The position numbers and the translations under genes are program-made. A model generated the notes under the pieces. That model was not told the origin of the DNA and did not search any database. It was given only the letters and a program-made list of their open reading frames with translations. 41,375 nucleotides of DNA from Propionibacteriaceae bacterium (GTDB taxonomy: Bacteria > Actinomycetota > Actinomycetes > Propionibacteriales > Propionibacteriaceae): contig JAOPXN010000021.1 in the NCBI GenBank assembly GCA_025965155.1, positions 1 through 41,375 on the forward strand, given 5' to 3'. Every line of letters starts with the position of its first letter. Within the stretch, counting starts at the first letter, position 1. Positions 40,234 through 41,375 of the stretch are shown piece by piece.

Positions 40234-40455
40234 TGGCACTTGTGTTCGGGCTTGCCCCGACTCTTGTGCGTGCCCCGAGGATCTGGTCGCCCGGTGGCTG
40301 AGTTGGAGACAACTCGACACCATCGTGGGTCTGATCGATGTAGTGGTGTTCGCACGGTGACCTTCCGGCCAGCTCGGCAGGCCACACCCCACATCCAGCG
40401 GAGGGGGAGTTTGAGTGCCCCCGCCCGATTGAACAGAAGAAAGAGATACCACGCG

Positions 40456-40827
40456 GTGCCCACAATTCAGCAGTTGGTCCGAAAAGGCCGCTCCGACAAG
40501 GTGAGCAAGAACAAGACGCCTGCGCTCAAGGGTTCGCCCCAGCGCCGTGGCGTGTGCACTCGCGTGTACACGACCACTCCGAAGAAGCCGAACTCTGCCC
40601 TGCGTAAGGTGGCACGTGTACGGCTCTCCAGCGGCGTCGAGGTCACGGCCTACATCCCTGGTGTCGGTCACAACTTGCAGGAGCACTCGATGGTGCTCGT
40701 CCGCGGCGGTCGTGTGAAGGACCTGCCCGGCGTTCGCTACAAGATCATTCGCGGCACGCTCGACACCCAGGGTGTCAAGAACCGCAAGCAGGCTCGCAGC
40801 CGCTATGGCGCGAAGAAGGAGAAGTAA
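40456..40827 (+). CDS. rpsL: 30S ribosomal protein S12
   Basis: S12 lies at the decoding centre of the small subunit and sets accuracy and streptomycin sensitivity. The 123-residue protein starts [11 protein letters not shown] and contains [19 protein letters not shown] and [13 protein letters not shown]. Lys43 and Lys88, the two positions most often changed in streptomycin resistance, are wild type. The frame is open from 40240, but GTG at 40456 gives the universal N-terminus. The ribosome binding site (AGAAAGAG) is only moderate. The stop overlaps rpsG by one base (TAATG). Confidence 0.98.
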   Translation: MPTIQQLVRKGRSDKVSKNKTPALKGSPQRRGVCTRVYTTTPKKPNSALRKVARVRLSSGVEVTAYIPGVGHNLQEHSMVLVRGGRVKDLPGVRYKIIRGTLDTQGVKNRKQARSRYGAKKEK

Positions 40828-41297
40828 TGCCTCGCAAGGGTCCCGCCCCGAAGCGCCCATTGCTGGTTGATCCGGTCTACGGCTCCCCGCTGGTCAGCCA
40901 GTTGGTGAGCAAGGTCCTCCTCGACGGCAAGAAGACGATCGCCCAGGGCATCGTCTACACCGCGCTCGAGGGCACCCGCGCCAAGACCGGTGTCGACCCG
41001 GTCCAGACGCTGAAGCGTGCTCTGGACAACGTGAAGCCGGCTCTGGAGGTTAAGAGCCGCCGCGTCGGTGGTGCCACCTACCAGGTGCCGATCGAGGTCA
41101 AGCCGGGCCGCTCCACCACACTGGCGATGCGCTGGCTGGTGTCCTTCTCCCGGCAGCGCCGCGAGAAGACCATGTCCGAGCGCCTGATGAACGAGATCCT
41201 GGACGCGTCCAACGGTCTCGGTGCAGCAGTCAAGCGTCGCGAGGACACCCACAAGATGGCCGAGAGCAATAAGGCCTTCTCGCACTACCGCTGGTAA
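40827..41297 (+). CDS. rpsG: 30S ribosomal protein S7
   Basis: S7 nucleates assembly of the 30S head and contacts E-site tRNA. The 156-residue protein begins [19 protein letters not shown] and has [26 protein letters not shown] split across its centre. It ends with [14 protein letters not shown], the typical actinobacterial C-terminus. ATG at 40827 overlaps the rpsL TAA by one base, so translation is coupled. In the str operon fusA normally follows; it would start just outside the window. Confidence 0.98.
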   Translation: MPRKGPAPKRPLLVDPVYGSPLVSQLVSKVLLDGKKTIAQGIVYTALEGTRAKTGVDPVQTLKRALDNVKPALEVKSRRVGGATYQVPIEVKPGRSTTLAMRWLVSFSRQRREKTMSERLMNEILDASNGLGAAVKRREDTHKMAESNKAFSHYRW

Positions 41298-41303
41298 CGG
41301 TCT

Positions 41304-41330
41304 CTGGTCCGAGCCAAAAGCTCGAACCAG
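41304..41330 (+). other. Hairpin downstream of rpsG
   Basis: CTGGT-C-CGAGC, loop CAAAA, GCTCG-A-ACCAG: a 10-bp stem with one C-A mismatch, 6 nt after the rpsG stop. There is no T-tract. It lies in the expected rpsG-fusA spacer, where a regulatory or processing element could act. Confidence 0.5.
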
Positions 41331-41375
41331 CATGAGGAAGTAAAGACGCACAGAGATTTGACTGACGAGAGAAGA

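Overview
The window is GC-rich chromosomal DNA from an actinobacterium. Three things support this: the conserved order of acyl dehydratase pair, murB, tRNA-Trp, secE, nusG, rplK, rplA, rplJ, rplL, rpoB, rpoC, rpsL, rpsG; a TTG-started rpoB whose product begins LAASRTA; and many GTG starts and leaderless-looking genes. The gene set would fit the Propionibacteriales or a neighbouring order, but that placement is an inference.

Layout. Positions 1-1640 hold a divergent pair: a FadR/GntR-type regulator cut by the left edge, and a fuconolactonase-like amidohydrolase. Positions 1706-5352 hold a tightly packed plus-strand operon of two MaoC-fold dehydratase subunits, murB and treZ, whose genes overlap at ATGA or GTGA junctions. 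An acyl-CoA ligase (minus) and a class Ic-like aspartate aminotransferase (plus) diverge from about 6.9 kb. Positions 8435-11598 carry tRNA-Trp, secE, nusG, rplK and rplA. Four genes unrelated to translation (DMT-type membrane protein, MFS exporter, GNAT acetyltransferase, secreted NlpC/P60 hydrolase) then separate rplA from rplJ. Positions 15.98-25.44 kb hold rplJ-rplL and rpoB-rpoC, each with its own candidate promoter and structured leader, closed by a very strong terminator.

About 15 kb of accessory genes lies between rpoC and rpsL. It holds a ThuA-like/Gfo-Idh-MocA pair divergent from a LacI repressor; a molybdate unit (HTH-TOBE regulator, modA, modB, modC); a second LacI repressor followed by a ChvE-type sugar ABC importer (binding protein, double ATPase, permease); a secreted intradiol-dioxygenase-fold lipoprotein; a MOSC protein; and an aldo/keto reductase. 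The window closes with rpsL and rpsG, and a hairpin in the spacer beyond rpsG.

How the parts work together. Most of the window is information processing (protein export, transcription, ribosome), with envelope and lipid genes upstream. The accessory island is built for carbon source and molybdenum uptake, each module having a local regulator and a recognisable palindromic operator. No CRISPR array, rRNA gene, insertion sequence or phage gene was seen. The least explained features are a small family of long palindromes with shared CCGACTNGTC ends (between rpoB and rpoC, after rpoC, and after the sugar permease gene), the paired TTGCGCAA operators 75 bp apart, the inverted repeat that covers the start of the molybdate regulator gene, and the repeat-bearing acidic N-terminus of NusG.
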